Below are positions 41,213-50,438 of a stretch of 64,000 bases of DNA, piece by piece. Within the stretch, counting starts at the first letter, position 1, and each line of letters opens with the position of its first letter. The notes under the pieces are model-generated. The model saw only the letters and a list, made by a program, of their open reading frames with translations. It was not told the DNA's origin and did not search any database. A program made the position numbers and the translations under genes. The DNA is taken from contig CAXXNS010000001.1 in assembly GCA_963666895.2 (NCBI GenBank), positions 310,001-374,000 on the forward strand, read 5' to 3'. This stretch comes from G963666895 sp963666895 (GTDB lineage: Bacteria; Desulfobacterota; Desulfovibrionia; Desulfovibrionales; Desulfovibrionaceae).

Positions 41213-43828
41213 GTGACCTCCGGGCCCGTGCTCCTCGTCGGCCTGGCCGTCCTGCTGCTTGCGGGCGGGACCGTCTGGCTGATGCTGCGGCTGCGGAACC
41301 GCGCCCGGCGCCTGGAGCTCGTGGTCAACGCGGCCCGGGACGCCATGGCCCTGATCGGGCCGGACCACACCTACCAGTACGTGAACACCGCCTACCTGGA
41401 GCGGACCGGACGGGACCGGAAGCAGATCCTGAGCGAGCACGCGGGCCACATCTGGGGCCAGAGGCACTACGAGATGATCCTCAAGCTCCGCCTGGCCCAG
41501 GCCTTCGCCGGGCGGGAGGTCAGCTACGAGGCCTGGTTCGAATCAGCGGACCGCGAGGCCCGCTACCACCGCGTCACCCTCATCCCCTGCCGCCAACCAG
41601 GAAAACCGGTTTCCCGGGTAGTGGTGGTGTCCACGGACATCACGGACCGCCACAAGGACGAGCAGGAACTGCAACGCGTCCGCCACGAGTTGGAGGAACG
41701 GATGCGCGAGCGGACCGGCGAACTCCTCCGGGCCAACATCCAGCTCCAGGGCGAGGTCAAGGAACGGACCCGCCTGGAGCAGCGGCTCACCGAGGCCAAG
41801 GAGGCGGCCGAACGGGCCAGCCGGGCCAAGTCCGAGTTCCTGGCCAACATGAGCCACGAGGTGCGCACCCCTCTGGGGGCCATCGTGGGCATGGCCGAAA
41901 TCGGCCGGGACACGGTGGAAGACGACGACGTGACCCATCTGTTCCGGACCATCCTGTCCGAGGCCGGCGGGCTCATGAACGTGCTCAACACGGTGCTCGA
42001 CTTCTCCAAGATGGAGGCGGGCAAGCTGACCCTGGAACGCATGCCCTTCAACCTCCGCTATCTGGTGGAGGATACGGCCGCGGGCTTCGCGCTCCAGGCC
42101 CAGCGCAAAGGCCTCGAGCTCATCGCCGCCATCCGGCCGCGCGCGCCCGAGAACCTGGTGGGGGACCCGGGCCGCCTGCGCCAGATTCTGGTCAACCTGA
42201 TGGGCAACGCCATCAAATTCACGGACCACGGCGAAGTCTCGGTGGTGGCGGACCTGGCCGAGCGGGACCAGGAAGGAGTCCTGGTGCGGTTCGAGGTCCA
42301 GGACACGGGCATGGGCATTCCGACGGAACGCCAGGCGGCCGTGTTCGAGAGCTTCACCCAGGGGGACGGCTCCACCTCGCGCACCCACGGCGGCACCGGC
42401 CTGGGCACCACCATCGCCAAGGAGCTGGCCGAGATGATGGGCGGCTCCATCGGCCTGGAATCGAAGCCGGGCCGGGGCAGCCTGTTCTGGTTCACGGCCC
42501 GGTTCGGGCTCCAGGAGGAGACCCGGTCCGCCGCTCCGGACGCCACCGGCCTGGACGGGCGCAACATTCTGGTGGTGGACGACAACCCGCGCTCACGGCG
42601 GGCCACGGCCGAGCACGTGGCGGCCTGGGGAGCCCGGGCGGCCACGGCCGGCACCGCTGCCAAGGCCCTGGACCTGCTGGCCCAGGCCCTGGCCGGAGGC
42701 GACCCCTATCACATCCTGATCACCGACCTGAGCATGCCGGACATGGACGGCTTCGGCCTGGCCGGAGAGGTCCGCGCCCGACGCGAATACGACGCCGTTC
42801 CCATCGTGCTCCTGACCGAGGCGACCATGATCGGGCACGGCGAGGCCTGCCGGCAGGTGGGCATCCAGGCCTATCTGCCCAAGCCGGTCAAGCGCGACGA
42901 CCTCCACAGGGCCCTGCAGGCCGTGCTGAGCGCGGACCAGGACTTCGGCGACAAGGACCGGGACAAGCTGGTGACCAAGCACCGGCTGGCCGAGACCCGG
43001 CGCCCCCTGGCCCGGGTCCTGGTGGTGGAGGACCACCCCACCATCCGCGAGGTGGCCCGCCGCCACCTGGAGAACCTGGGCATGGACGTCACCCTGGCCG
43101 CGGACGGCCGGGAGGCCGCCGACCTGTTCGGCCGCATGACCTTCGACCTGGTGCTCATGGACGTGGAGATGCCGGTCATGGACGGATTCGAGGCCACCCG
43201 GATCCTGCGGGCCAGGGAGGAGCGGGTGCGCAAGCTGGCCGGGGACGAGTACGCCGAACGCACGCCCGTGCTGGCCCTGACCGCCCACACCGGGGCCGAG
43301 TTCCGCCGGCGCTGCCTGGACGCGGGCATGGACGACCGCCTGCTCAAGCCCATGACCCGGGCCGCGCTCAAGGCCGCGGTGACCCGATGGCTGCCGGACC
43401 AGCCCCTGGGCGGAGACGAGCCGGAGCCCGAACAGGCCGGAGAGGCCGCGTCCGGCGACGCGCCCCGGGACGAACCCATGAACGTGGCCCAGGCCGTGGC
43501 CGAGTTCGGCGGGGACGAGCCCTTTGTGCGCAACCTGGCCCTGGCCTTTCTGGAACGCACGGCGGTCCAGGCCGCACGCCTGGCCGAGCTTGCCGAGCAG
43601 GGACAGGGCGCGGCCCTGGCCGACGAGGCCCACGCCATCAAGGGCGGCGCGGCCAGCCTGGCCGCCTTTCCCCTGTCCGAGGCCGCCCGGGTGGTGGAGG
43701 ACATGGCCCGGGCCGGAAACCTGGACCTGGCCCGGCTGGGCGTGAACGCGGTTCAGGAACGCCTGGCCGAGCTCCAGCACTTCGCGTCCCAAAACTGGCC
43801 CCAGCCGGTTACCGGCAAGGACTCTTAG
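41213..43828 (+). CDS. Membrane hybrid sensor histidine kinase (PAS, HisKA, HATPase, 2 REC, Hpt)
   Basis: An 871-residue phosphorelay kinase. A single N-terminal membrane anchor (PVLLVGLAVLLLAGGTVWLML) precedes a PAS domain (about 35-145), a coiled coil, HisKA with His215 (ANMSHEVRTPLG), HATPase about 315-430 (NLMGNAIKF; DTGMGIP; GGTGLGTTIA), REC1 about 450-565 (NILVVDDN; LITDLSMPDMDG), REC2 about 600-725 (VLVVEDH; VLMDVEMPVMDG) and a C-terminal Hpt (EAHAIKGGAASLA). It starts with GTG. No response regulator lies beside it, so it probably acts on a distant partner. Confidence 0.92.
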   Translation: MTSGPVLLVGLAVLLLAGGTVWLMLRLRNRARRLELVVNAARDAMALIGPDHTYQYVNTAYLERTGRDRKQILSEHAGHIWGQRHYEMILKLRLAQAFAGREVSYEAWFESADREARYHRVTLIPCRQPGKPVSRVVVVSTDITDRHKDEQELQRVRHELEERMRERTGELLRANIQLQGEVKERTRLEQRLTEAKEAAERASRAKSEFLANMSHEVRTPLGAIVGMAEIGRDTVEDDDVTHLFRTILSEAGGLMNVLNTVLDFSKMEAGKLTLERMPFNLRYLVEDTAAGFALQAQRKGLELIAAIRPRAPENLVGDPGRLRQILVNLMGNAIKFTDHGEVSVVADLAERDQEGVLVRFEVQDTGMGIPTERQAAVFESFTQGDGSTSRTHGGTGLGTTIAKELAEMMGGSIGLESKPGRGSLFWFTARFGLQEETRSAAPDATGLDGRNILVVDDNPRSRRATAEHVAAWGARAATAGTAAKALDLLAQALAGGDPYHILITDLSMPDMDGFGLAGEVRARREYDAVPIVLLTEATMIGHGEACRQVGIQAYLPKPVKRDDLHRALQAVLSADQDFGDKDRDKLVTKHRLAETRRPLARVLVVEDHPTIREVARRHLENLGMDVTLAADGREAADLFGRMTFDLVLMDVEMPVMDGFEATRILRAREERVRKLAGDEYAERTPVLALTAHTGAEFRRRCLDAGMDDRLLKPMTRAALKAAVTRWLPDQPLGGDEPEPEQAGEAASGDAPRDEPMNVAQAVAEFGGDEPFVRNLALAFLERTAVQAARLAELAEQGQGAALADEAHAIKGGAASLAAFPLSEAARVVEDMARAGNLDLARLGVNAVQERLAELQHFASQNWPQPVTGKDS

Positions 43829-43885
43829 GACAGGGCCTCACAGCGATCATCACCCGTCACCGGATCATCATCACCGCGCTTCGGG

Positions 43886-45034
43886 CTAATCCAGAGTGCG
43901 TCTGAAGAATTTCAACCCGACGACAATCACGACCGTCCAAAAGATCAGGATGGGCCAGGCGTGGTGCAGGGACTCGGACAGCCCGTTGCCCTTGAGCAGG
44001 ATGCCCCGGACCAGGCGCAGGAAATGGGTCAGGGGCAGGACCGAGCCGATGGCCTGGGCCCACTGGGGCATGCCCCGGAACGGGAACATGAACCCGGACA
44101 GCATGAGGGAAGGCAGGAAGAAGAAGATGGACAGCTGCACGGCCTGGAGCTGGTTGCGGACCACGGTGGAGATGGTCACGCCCACGGACAGATTGGCCCC
44201 GATGAAGATCAGGGTCAGGAGCAACAGCAGGACCAGGGAGCCGTGCATGGGCACGTCGAACAGAAGCCGGGCCGCGCCCAGGATGAGCCCCACCTGGATG
44301 TAGCCCACCAGGATGTAGGGCAGGATCTTGCCCACCGTGACTTCCAGGGGCCTGACCGGCGTGGTCAGCAGGTTCTCCAGGGTGCCCCGCTCCCGCTCCC
44401 GGGTGATGGCCAGGGCGGTGATCAGGACCAGGGTGAAGGTCAGGATGACGCCCATGAGCCCGGGCACGATGTTGTAGCGGGTCTCGGCCTCGGGGTTGTA
44501 GTCGGCGTGCAGCCGGACCTCCACGGGCGACGGGCCCGGAGACAGATCGGCCAGGGGCCCTACCAACAGCGGGGCCAGGGCCTGGTCCACGATGGCCTGC
44601 ATGCTCTTCATGGCCGCGCCCGTGGCCACCGGATCCGTGGCGTCCGCCTCCACGAGCAGCACCGGGCGTTCGCCGCGCACCAGGGACCGGCCGAAGTCCT
44701 GGGGAATGGTCAGGCCGAACTGGACCTCGCCCAGCCGCAGCAGCTCGGTGACCTCGTCCCGGGTGGCCGCGTGATGGGTGACCTGGAAATACTCGCTGTT
44801 CTGCATGGAGGCCACCACGGCCCGGGCGTAGGGCGAGTTGTCCGCGGACAGCACGGCCGTGGGCAAATGCCGGGGGTCGGCGTTGATGGCGTAGCCGAAC
44901 AGGATGAGCTGCATGATGGGGATGCCGATCATCATGCCGAAGGTCAGCCGGTCGCGGCGCATCTGCACGAACTCCTTGCGCACGATGGCCCCGAACCGGC
45001 CCAGGGAGAAGCGCTTCAGCAGGGGGAGGGCCAT
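43886..45034 (-). CDS. ABC-2 type exporter permease
   Basis: A 382-residue inner-membrane permease of the YhhJ/YbhR type. One N-terminal helix (LTFGMMIGIPIMQLILFGYAIN) is followed by a large periplasmic domain, then about five helices (IVPGLMGVILTFTLVLITALAITRERERGTLENLLTTPVRPLEVTVGKILPY), with the ABC-2 hallmark ERGTLENLLTTP. The ATG at 45034 follows directly after the ATPase gene stop. It exports drugs or lipids, powered by the next gene's product and linked to the HlyD-like lipoprotein. Confidence 0.9.
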   Translation of the reverse strand: MALPLLKRFSLGRFGAIVRKEFVQMRRDRLTFGMMIGIPIMQLILFGYAINADPRHLPTAVLSADNSPYARAVVASMQNSEYFQVTHHAATRDEVTELLRLGEVQFGLTIPQDFGRSLVRGERPVLLVEADATDPVATGAAMKSMQAIVDQALAPLLVGPLADLSPGPSPVEVRLHADYNPEAETRYNIVPGLMGVILTFTLVLITALAITRERERGTLENLLTTPVRPLEVTVGKILPYILVGYIQVGLILGAARLLFDVPMHGSLVLLLLLTLIFIGANLSVGVTISTVVRNQLQAVQLSIFFFLPSLMLSGFMFPFRGMPQWAQAIGSVLPLTHFLRLVRGILLKGNGLSESLHHAWPILIFWTVVIVVGLKFFRRTLD

Positions 45035-45035
45035 G

Positions 45036-45965
45036 TCAGTTCCTCGCCGCCGTGCGCATGAGATCGATGAAGACCATCTCCAGTTCGGTGTCCACCCAGC
45101 GCCAGTCGAACCCGTCACAGTGGCGCGTGGCGGCCCGCTCCAGGGCCTCCTTGTCCCGGCCGGCCACGTGAACCAGGGTGCCCACGGCCACCACCTGGTC
45201 CAGGCCCGGCTCCGAGGCCAGTTCCCGGCGCAGGGCGTGGATGGCCTCGCCGTTCCCTTCCCGGCCGCTGACCTCCATGGTCACCAGGCCCGAGTCGCTC
45301 ACCAGCTCCCGGGGCGTGCCCTGGGCCAGCAGGTTGCCGTAGGCGATGTAGGCCAGCCGCGTGCAGCGTTCGGCCTCGTCCATGTAGTGGGTGGAGATGA
45401 GCGCGGTGACGCCCTGGGCGGCCAGGTCGTGCACCTCGTCCCAGAAGTCCCGGCGCGCGCCCGGGTCCACACCGGCCGTGGGCTCGTCCAGGAGGAGCAG
45501 TTTCGGCTTATGCTGGGTGCAGGCGCCCAGGGCCAGCCGCTGCTTCCAGCCCCCGGACAGGGCCCCGGCCAGATGGTTGGCGTAGCGGGAAAGCCCCATG
45601 CGCTCGATGGTCTCGTCCACGGCCTGGCGCACATTGGGCAGGCCGTAAACCCGGGCCATGAACTCCAGGTTCTCGCGCACGGTCAGGTCCTCGTACAGGC
45701 TGAAGCGCTGGGCCATGTAGCCCACCTGGGGCTTGATCTCGTCGGCCCGGGTCAGGATGTCCAGGCCCAGGGCCGTGCCCGAGCCGCCGTCGGGCCTGAG
45801 CAGGCCGCAGACCATGCGGATGAAGGTGGTCTTGCCCGAGCCGTTGGGGCCCAGGAAGCCGAAAATCTCGCCCCGGGCCACGCGCATGTCCACCTTGTTG
45901 ACCACGGTGCGGGCGCCGAAGACCTTGGTCAGGCCCTGCGCGTCGATGACCGGCTCGCGGTTCAT
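45036..45965 (-). CDS. ABC exporter ATP-binding protein
   Basis: A 309-residue ATPase for the ABC-2 permease. Walker A is GPNGSGKTT, the signature LSGGWKQRLALG, Walker B LLLLDEPTAGVDP and the H-loop STHYMDEAERC. The C-terminal tail (about 220-309) carries a regulatory region with repeated ELASEPGLDQVVAVG-like strands found in CcmA/YbhF-type ATPases. It has one ATPase domain, whereas Escherichia coli YbhF has two. It overlaps the HlyD-like gene by 4 bases. Confidence 0.93.
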   Translation of the reverse strand: MNREPVIDAQGLTKVFGARTVVNKVDMRVARGEIFGFLGPNGSGKTTFIRMVCGLLRPDGGSGTALGLDILTRADEIKPQVGYMAQRFSLYEDLTVRENLEFMARVYGLPNVRQAVDETIERMGLSRYANHLAGALSGGWKQRLALGACTQHKPKLLLLDEPTAGVDPGARRDFWDEVHDLAAQGVTALISTHYMDEAERCTRLAYIAYGNLLAQGTPRELVSDSGLVTMEVSGREGNGEAIHALRRELASEPGLDQVVAVGTLVHVAGRDKEALERAATRHCDGFDWRWVDTELEMVFIDLMRTAARN

Positions 45966-46924
45966 TCCGGGGCTCCCTCCAGGAACACGTCCACGGGCTG
46001 GCCCGTGCGCAGCGCCATGTCTTGGCCGGGGTCGGGCCGGGCCTCCACGCGGTAGACCAGCTTGGCCCGGTTCTGGGAGGAGTAGATCACCGGCGGGGTG
46101 AACTCCTCGTCCGGGGAAACAAAGGTGATGGTGGCGGCCACGGTCTCATCCGTGCCGTCGCGGCCCACCCGCAGGGCCATGCCCGGGGCCAGGCTTCCGG
46201 CCAGGGTTTCGGGCGCGTAGAAGATGACCTTGACGTTGTCCGGCGGCAGCAGGGAGACCACGGGCTTGCCCGCCCCCACCCATTCGCCGGGCTCGTAATA
46301 GGTATCGAACACCAGCCCGGCAGCGGGCGCGGACTGGCGCTTCTGGTCCAGGTTCCAGCGGGCCTGGACCAGCTTGGCCCGGGCCGCCTCCACCTGGGCG
46401 CGGGCCGCCTCCACCTCGCCCTCACGGCCGCCCAGCCGGGCGGTCTCCAGCTCCGAGGCGATGCGGCTGACGGTCTGCCGGGCCTGGTCGTAGGCCGTGC
46501 GGGCCTGGTCCAGCTCCTGGGCCGAAATGGTGGCCTCGTCGTACAGGGCCTGCTTGCGCTTGTAGTCCGTGCGCGCGTACTCCAGGCTGGCCCGGGCCTC
46601 GGCCAACTGGGCCTGGATGGCGGCCAGCTCGGTGGGCCGCTGCCCTTCCTGGATGTCGGCAAGCTTGTTCTCGGCCTGCTTGAGATTCTCCTCGGCCTCG
46701 CTCACGGCCGCGGCCTCGAACCCGTCCTCCAGGCGGAACAGGTCGGCCCCGGCCGCCACCTGGTCCCCGCGCCGCACGGACAGCTCCAGCAGCTCCCCGG
46801 CCAGGGGCGCGGCCACGTGCACGTAGTCGCCCTCCACCCAGCCCTGGAAGGCCGCCTCGTTGTCCGAACAACCGGAGACCATCAGAACGCAGACGGCCGC
46901 CAGCCACATCAGGACGGTTCTCAT
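45962..46924 (-). CDS. HlyD/YbhG-like membrane-fusion lipoprotein
   Basis: A 320-residue periplasmic adaptor for the ABC-2 exporter. It has a lipobox ending at Cys19 (CVLMVSGC), the split lipoyl region (GDYVHVAAPLAGELLELSVRRGDQVAAGADLFRLE; PAAGLVFDTYYEPGEWVGAGKPVVSL) and a long coiled coil rich in E, A and Q between them (about 75-205). It would be matured by Lgt. It is the first structural gene after the repressor, which it overlaps by 4 bases. Confidence 0.92.
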   Translation of the reverse strand: MRTVLMWLAAVCVLMVSGCSDNEAAFQGWVEGDYVHVAAPLAGELLELSVRRGDQVAAGADLFRLEDGFEAAAVSEAEENLKQAENKLADIQEGQRPTELAAIQAQLAEARASLEYARTDYKRKQALYDEATISAQELDQARTAYDQARQTVSRIASELETARLGGREGEVEAARAQVEAARAKLVQARWNLDQKRQSAPAAGLVFDTYYEPGEWVGAGKPVVSLLPPDNVKVIFYAPETLAGSLAPGMALRVGRDGTDETVAATITFVSPDEEFTPPVIYSSQNRAKLVYRVEARPDPGQDMALRTGQPVDVFLEGAPE

Positions 46925-47610
46925 GACTCGCTTCCTCCCATGGCGATGGCTGCCTCGGGCCCGACCAGCAGTCTCCGGAAGGCCAGCCAGTTGCGTTCCA
47001 CCTGCCCCTCCAGGTCGTATTCCCCGCGGCGCAGCCGTTTCATGTGCAGGGGCATCAGAAGCTGGCCCATGAAGATCACGGCCAGGTCGGCGGGCGACAG
47101 GTCGCCGCGCACCTCGCCCAGTTCCTGGCCCCGGGCCACAACGGCCGCGATGCCCCGGGCCACCCGGTCCTGGGCCTCGATCATGAGCAGGCGCAAGGGA
47201 TTGTCCCCGGCCAGGACCTCGTCGGAAAAGATCAGCCTGGGCATGGCCGGATAGGCCCGCAACAGGGTCATCTGCCGGGCCAGGAGCTTTTCCATGCCTT
47301 CCAGGGCGCTGGACTCGGTCAGGGCCCGGGTCAGGTTCTTCTCCAACTCGCCGCGCAGCACCGCGAAGGCCGCCCGGACCATGTCGTCGCGCCCGCCGAA
47401 ATGACGGTACAGGGCCGAGGGCACCAGGCCCACGTCCTGGGCCACCGAGGCCACGGTCACGGCCTTGAGCCCGCCCTCGGCCAGCTTGAGCACGGAGCGG
47501 ACGATCTGCTCGCGCCGCTCTTCGCCGCTCATGCGCCGTGCCCGGCCGTTGCCGTTGCCTCCGGGACGCCGATTACGCTTTTTCCTGTCGTTTCCCGATG
47601 AGTCCGCCAT
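46921..47610 (-). CDS. TetR-family repressor of the ABC-2 exporter operon
   Basis: A 229-residue repressor with a basic, disordered N-terminal extension (DRKKRNRRPGGNGNGRARR). The DNA-binding part is RREQIVRSVLKLAEGGLKAVTVASVAQDVGLVPSALYRHFGGRDDMVRAAF. The C-terminal part resembles the CecR/YbiH-like ligand domain. Its gene heads the operon with the exporter and is divergent from the PqiA-like gene, with a perfect 22-bp palindrome in between, which it probably binds. This arrangement matches cecR-ybhGFSR of enterobacteria in layout, minus one permease. Confidence 0.92.
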   Translation of the reverse strand: MADSSGNDRKKRNRRPGGNGNGRARRMSGEERREQIVRSVLKLAEGGLKAVTVASVAQDVGLVPSALYRHFGGRDDMVRAAFAVLRGELEKNLTRALTESSALEGMEKLLARQMTLLRAYPAMPRLIFSDEVLAGDNPLRLLMIEAQDRVARGIAAVVARGQELGEVRGDLSPADLAVIFMGQLLMPLHMKRLRRGEYDLEGQVERNWLAFRRLLVGPEAAIAMGGSES

Positions 47611-47631
47611 GCGCCGATGTTCCTTTTTGTT

Positions 47632-47653
47632 GTGAATGTGAATTCACATTCAC
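47632..47653. promoter_or_regulatory. 22-bp perfect palindrome between divergent tetR and pqiA-like genes
   Basis: The arms GTGAATGTGAA and TTCACATTCAC are exact reverse complements with no spacer. The site is 21 bases from the tetR start and 53 bases before the PqiA-like start. It is the natural TetR operator and could control both transcripts. Confidence 0.75.
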
Positions 47654-47706
47654 CAAATTCGCGGCCCCTTGTCAAGCCCCCTGTTCACTGTGTATCCCAT
47701 GCCCAC

Positions 47707-48228
47707 ATGACCGCGAAACCGACTCCATCCCGCTCCCCGGCCCTGCGCGCGGCGCGCTTCCTGGCCAGCCCGGCGGGCATGCTCCTGATCGCCCTGGGTC
47801 TGCTGGTGCCCGGGGTGTTCCTGCCCCTGGTCACCGTGGAGAAGCTCCTGATCTTCACGGACCAGATCTCGCTCTACGGCGGGATCATGGACCTCTACTC
47901 CAGCCAGGAATACTTCCTGGCCACGGTGCTCCTGGCCTTTTCCATGGTCTTCCCCCTGGCCAAGATCCTGGTCGGCCTGACCGTGGCCTTCAGCCGCCGG
48001 GGGACCGCCCCCTCGGCCCGGCTGCTCCCGGTCCTGTCCTGGCTGGGCAAGTGGAGCATGCTCGACGTGTTCATCGTCGGCCTGCTGGTGCTGTCCATCA
48101 AGTCCAACCTGCTGGCGGACGCGGGCACCGAACCGGGCCTGTACTTCTTCACCGCCTCCATCATCCTGTCCCTGGTGGCCACCCAGCGGCTGCTCAAGCC
48201 GTCCCGGGCCGCCAACCCCTCGCGCTGA
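47707..48228 (+). CDS. PqiA-like (paraquat-inducible protein A) membrane protein
   Basis: A 173-residue protein with four hydrophobic helices (GMLLIALGLLVPGVFLPLVTV; EYFLATVLLAFSMVFPLAKILVGLTV; GKWSMLDVFIVGLLVLSIK; LYFFTASIILSLVA), and the family motif WSMLDVFIVGLL. It is one PqiA domain; E. coli PqiA has two copies. Members take part in lipid transport across the envelope and membrane-stress responses. The ATG at 47707 is chosen because the upstream frame enters the palindrome region. It is divergent from tetR. Confidence 0.85.
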   Translation: MTAKPTPSRSPALRAARFLASPAGMLLIALGLLVPGVFLPLVTVEKLLIFTDQISLYGGIMDLYSSQEYFLATVLLAFSMVFPLAKILVGLTVAFSRRGTAPSARLLPVLSWLGKWSMLDVFIVGLLVLSIKSNLLADAGTEPGLYFFTASIILSLVATQRLLKPSRAANPSR

Positions 48229-48336
48229 CCCGGCCTTTCCGGCCCATTTCTTTCCGCATTCCCCGCCACGGGGGTTTCATGGCGTGCAAAATGGTGTATA
48301 GCGTATAAAGAAATCCCTTTCACGCTGAGAGGCCCC

Positions 48337-50415
48337 ATGCCCGAACAGACTCTGGACCTGATCTACGTGGGCGACGACCAGGACAACTACGGCACCATCG
48401 CCGACGCCCTGGCCGGCTCCCCGGAGCACGGCCTGAACCTGACCCGATTCGAGCACATGGACGAGGCTCTGGAGTACGCCGAGGCCAACTCCCCGGACGC
48501 CGTGCTCCTGGACCTGGAGCTGTCCGACCTCAAGGAGGATGTCTCCCTGCGCGCCCTGCCCGATCTGTTCACCAACCTGCCCATCGTGGTCTTTTTCGGC
48601 GCGGAGCCGGACGAGGACACCCTGGAGGCCGTGGACGCGTTGACCAAGGACTACCTGGTCAAGGAGCAGCTCACCGGACAACTCGTGTCCAAGGTGGTGC
48701 GCCAGGCCGTGGAGCGCGGCACCTCCCAGGCCCGCATGCGGCACACCAGGGAAGCCCTTGAAGACTGGGTCAAGCAGCGCACCCAGGACCTGACCGAGGC
48801 CAACAAGGCCCTGCAGATGGAGGTCGAGGAGCGCAAGCGCGCCCAGCACGAGCTGGCCGAGAGCCGCCGCATGCTGGCCATGGTCACGGACAACATCCCG
48901 GCCCTGGTGGCCTTTGTGGACAAGGACAGGCGCTACCGCTTCGCCAACCGCCGCTACGAGACCCTGCTCGGCCGGTCCCTGGACAACATCATCGGCGCCC
49001 ACGTGCGCGACGCCCTGGGGGAGCACTACCCCGGCAAGGTGGAGCAGCACATCGAGGCCGCCCTGGCCGGCCGGACCGTGGGATACGAGTTGGAGTTCGC
49101 CAGCGGCGAATCCCAGGAGCCGCGCTGGCTGCAGATCACCTACATTCCCTTTCTGAACGACCAGAACGCGGTGGAGGGCTACTTCGTCCTGGGCAGCGAC
49201 GTCACCGAGCGCAAGCAGAACGAGGACGCCCTGCGCGAACACCGGCGGCTGCTGCAGAACATCCTGGACGGCATGGGCGCGGCCGTGTTCTTCATCGACG
49301 CGGACGAGCACGTCATCACCGAGGCCAACGAGATCGCGGAGGTGTTGACCGGCCTGCCGCGGCGGGAGATCGTGGGCAGCAAGTGGGAGGATCTGATCCG
49401 GGTCAGCAATCCCGCCAAACAGGAGGACGAGGGCGCGGAAATCGGGGCCAAGAGCCTGAACAAGGAAATGGTCATCACCCGCCGCGACGGGCAGAACGTG
49501 CCCGTGACCAAGTCGCTGTTGCCCGTGACCATCGCGGGCCAGCCCCACCACGTGGCCATCCTCTTCGACATGACCGAGCGCAAGGCCATGGAGCGCCAGC
49601 TGGCCTACGCCCAGAAGCTCGAAAGCGTGGGCCAGCTGGCCGCAGGCATCGCCCACGAGATCAACACGCCCATCCAGTACATCGGCAACAACCTCCAGTT
49701 CCTCAAGCAGATATTCGAACAGCTGGCTCCCATCCTGTCCGCCAACCCCAACCTGGCCGCCTGTCTGGCCACCAAAGACGAGGACGAGCCCCCGGCCGAA
49801 GACCGGACCAGGCTGGTGGAATCCCTGCTGGACGAGGTGCCCCAGGCCCTGGAGGAGTCCCTGGAGGGCGTGGAGCGGGTGGCGGGCATCGTCCTGGCCA
49901 TGAAAAAGTTCTCCCACCCCGACGTGGAGGAGTGGAAGCACGTGGACCTCAACGACGCGGTCAAGAGCACCGTGACCATCACCCGCAACGAGTGGAAGCA
50001 CGTGGCCGACGTGGTCACGGACCTGGACGGGGGGTTGCCTCTGATCTCCGTGGTGCCCGGGGACATCAACCAGGTCATCCTCAACCTGCTGGTCAACGCG
50101 GCCCACGCCATCCGCGACAAGACCGGCGGCCAGGGGGGCAAGGGAACCATCACCATCCGCACCCGGGCCCTGGACGACGACAAGGTGGAGCTGTCCGTCA
50201 CCGACACCGGCATCGGCATCCCCGAGGACAACCGCACCCGCATCTTCGACCCCTTCTTCACCACCAAGGAGGTGGGCACGGGCCAGGGGCTGGCCATCAC
50301 CCTGTCCGTCATCGAGAAGCACGGCGGAAGCATCGACTTCGAATCCGCTCCGGGCCAGGGGACCACCTTCACCGTACGGCTGCCCAGGGAGCCGAAACGC
50401 AAGGAGCCGTCGTGA
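48337..50415 (+). CDS. Sensor histidine kinase with N-terminal receiver (REC-PAS-PAS-HisKA-HATPase)
   Basis: A 692-residue cytoplasmic kinase. The N-terminus is a receiver (LDLIYVGDDQDN; AVLLDLELSDLKED; TKDYLVKEQLTGQLVSKVV, about 1-125), followed by a coiled linker and two PAS domains (about 185-300 and 305-420), then HisKA with His440 (AAGIAHEINTPIQYIGNN) and an HATPase (NLLVNAAHAI; DTGIGIP; TGQGLAITLSVIEKHGG). The HisKA sequence is of the ThrPIQ sub-type that often pairs with HDOD/HD regulators. The next gene starts inside its stop codon, and the cluster ends with a third signalling gene. Confidence 0.92.
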   Translation: MPEQTLDLIYVGDDQDNYGTIADALAGSPEHGLNLTRFEHMDEALEYAEANSPDAVLLDLELSDLKEDVSLRALPDLFTNLPIVVFFGAEPDEDTLEAVDALTKDYLVKEQLTGQLVSKVVRQAVERGTSQARMRHTREALEDWVKQRTQDLTEANKALQMEVEERKRAQHELAESRRMLAMVTDNIPALVAFVDKDRRYRFANRRYETLLGRSLDNIIGAHVRDALGEHYPGKVEQHIEAALAGRTVGYELEFASGESQEPRWLQITYIPFLNDQNAVEGYFVLGSDVTERKQNEDALREHRRLLQNILDGMGAAVFFIDADEHVITEANEIAEVLTGLPRREIVGSKWEDLIRVSNPAKQEDEGAEIGAKSLNKEMVITRRDGQNVPVTKSLLPVTIAGQPHHVAILFDMTERKAMERQLAYAQKLESVGQLAAGIAHEINTPIQYIGNNLQFLKQIFEQLAPILSANPNLAACLATKDEDEPPAEDRTRLVESLLDEVPQALEESLEGVERVAGIVLAMKKFSHPDVEEWKHVDLNDAVKSTVTITRNEWKHVADVVTDLDGGLPLISVVPGDINQVILNLLVNAAHAIRDKTGGQGGKGTITIRTRALDDDKVELSVTDTGIGIPEDNRTRIFDPFFTTKEVGTGQGLAITLSVIEKHGGSIDFESAPGQGTTFTVRLPREPKRKEPS

Positions 50416-50438
50416 CAAACCGCAACCCGGGGAATGCG

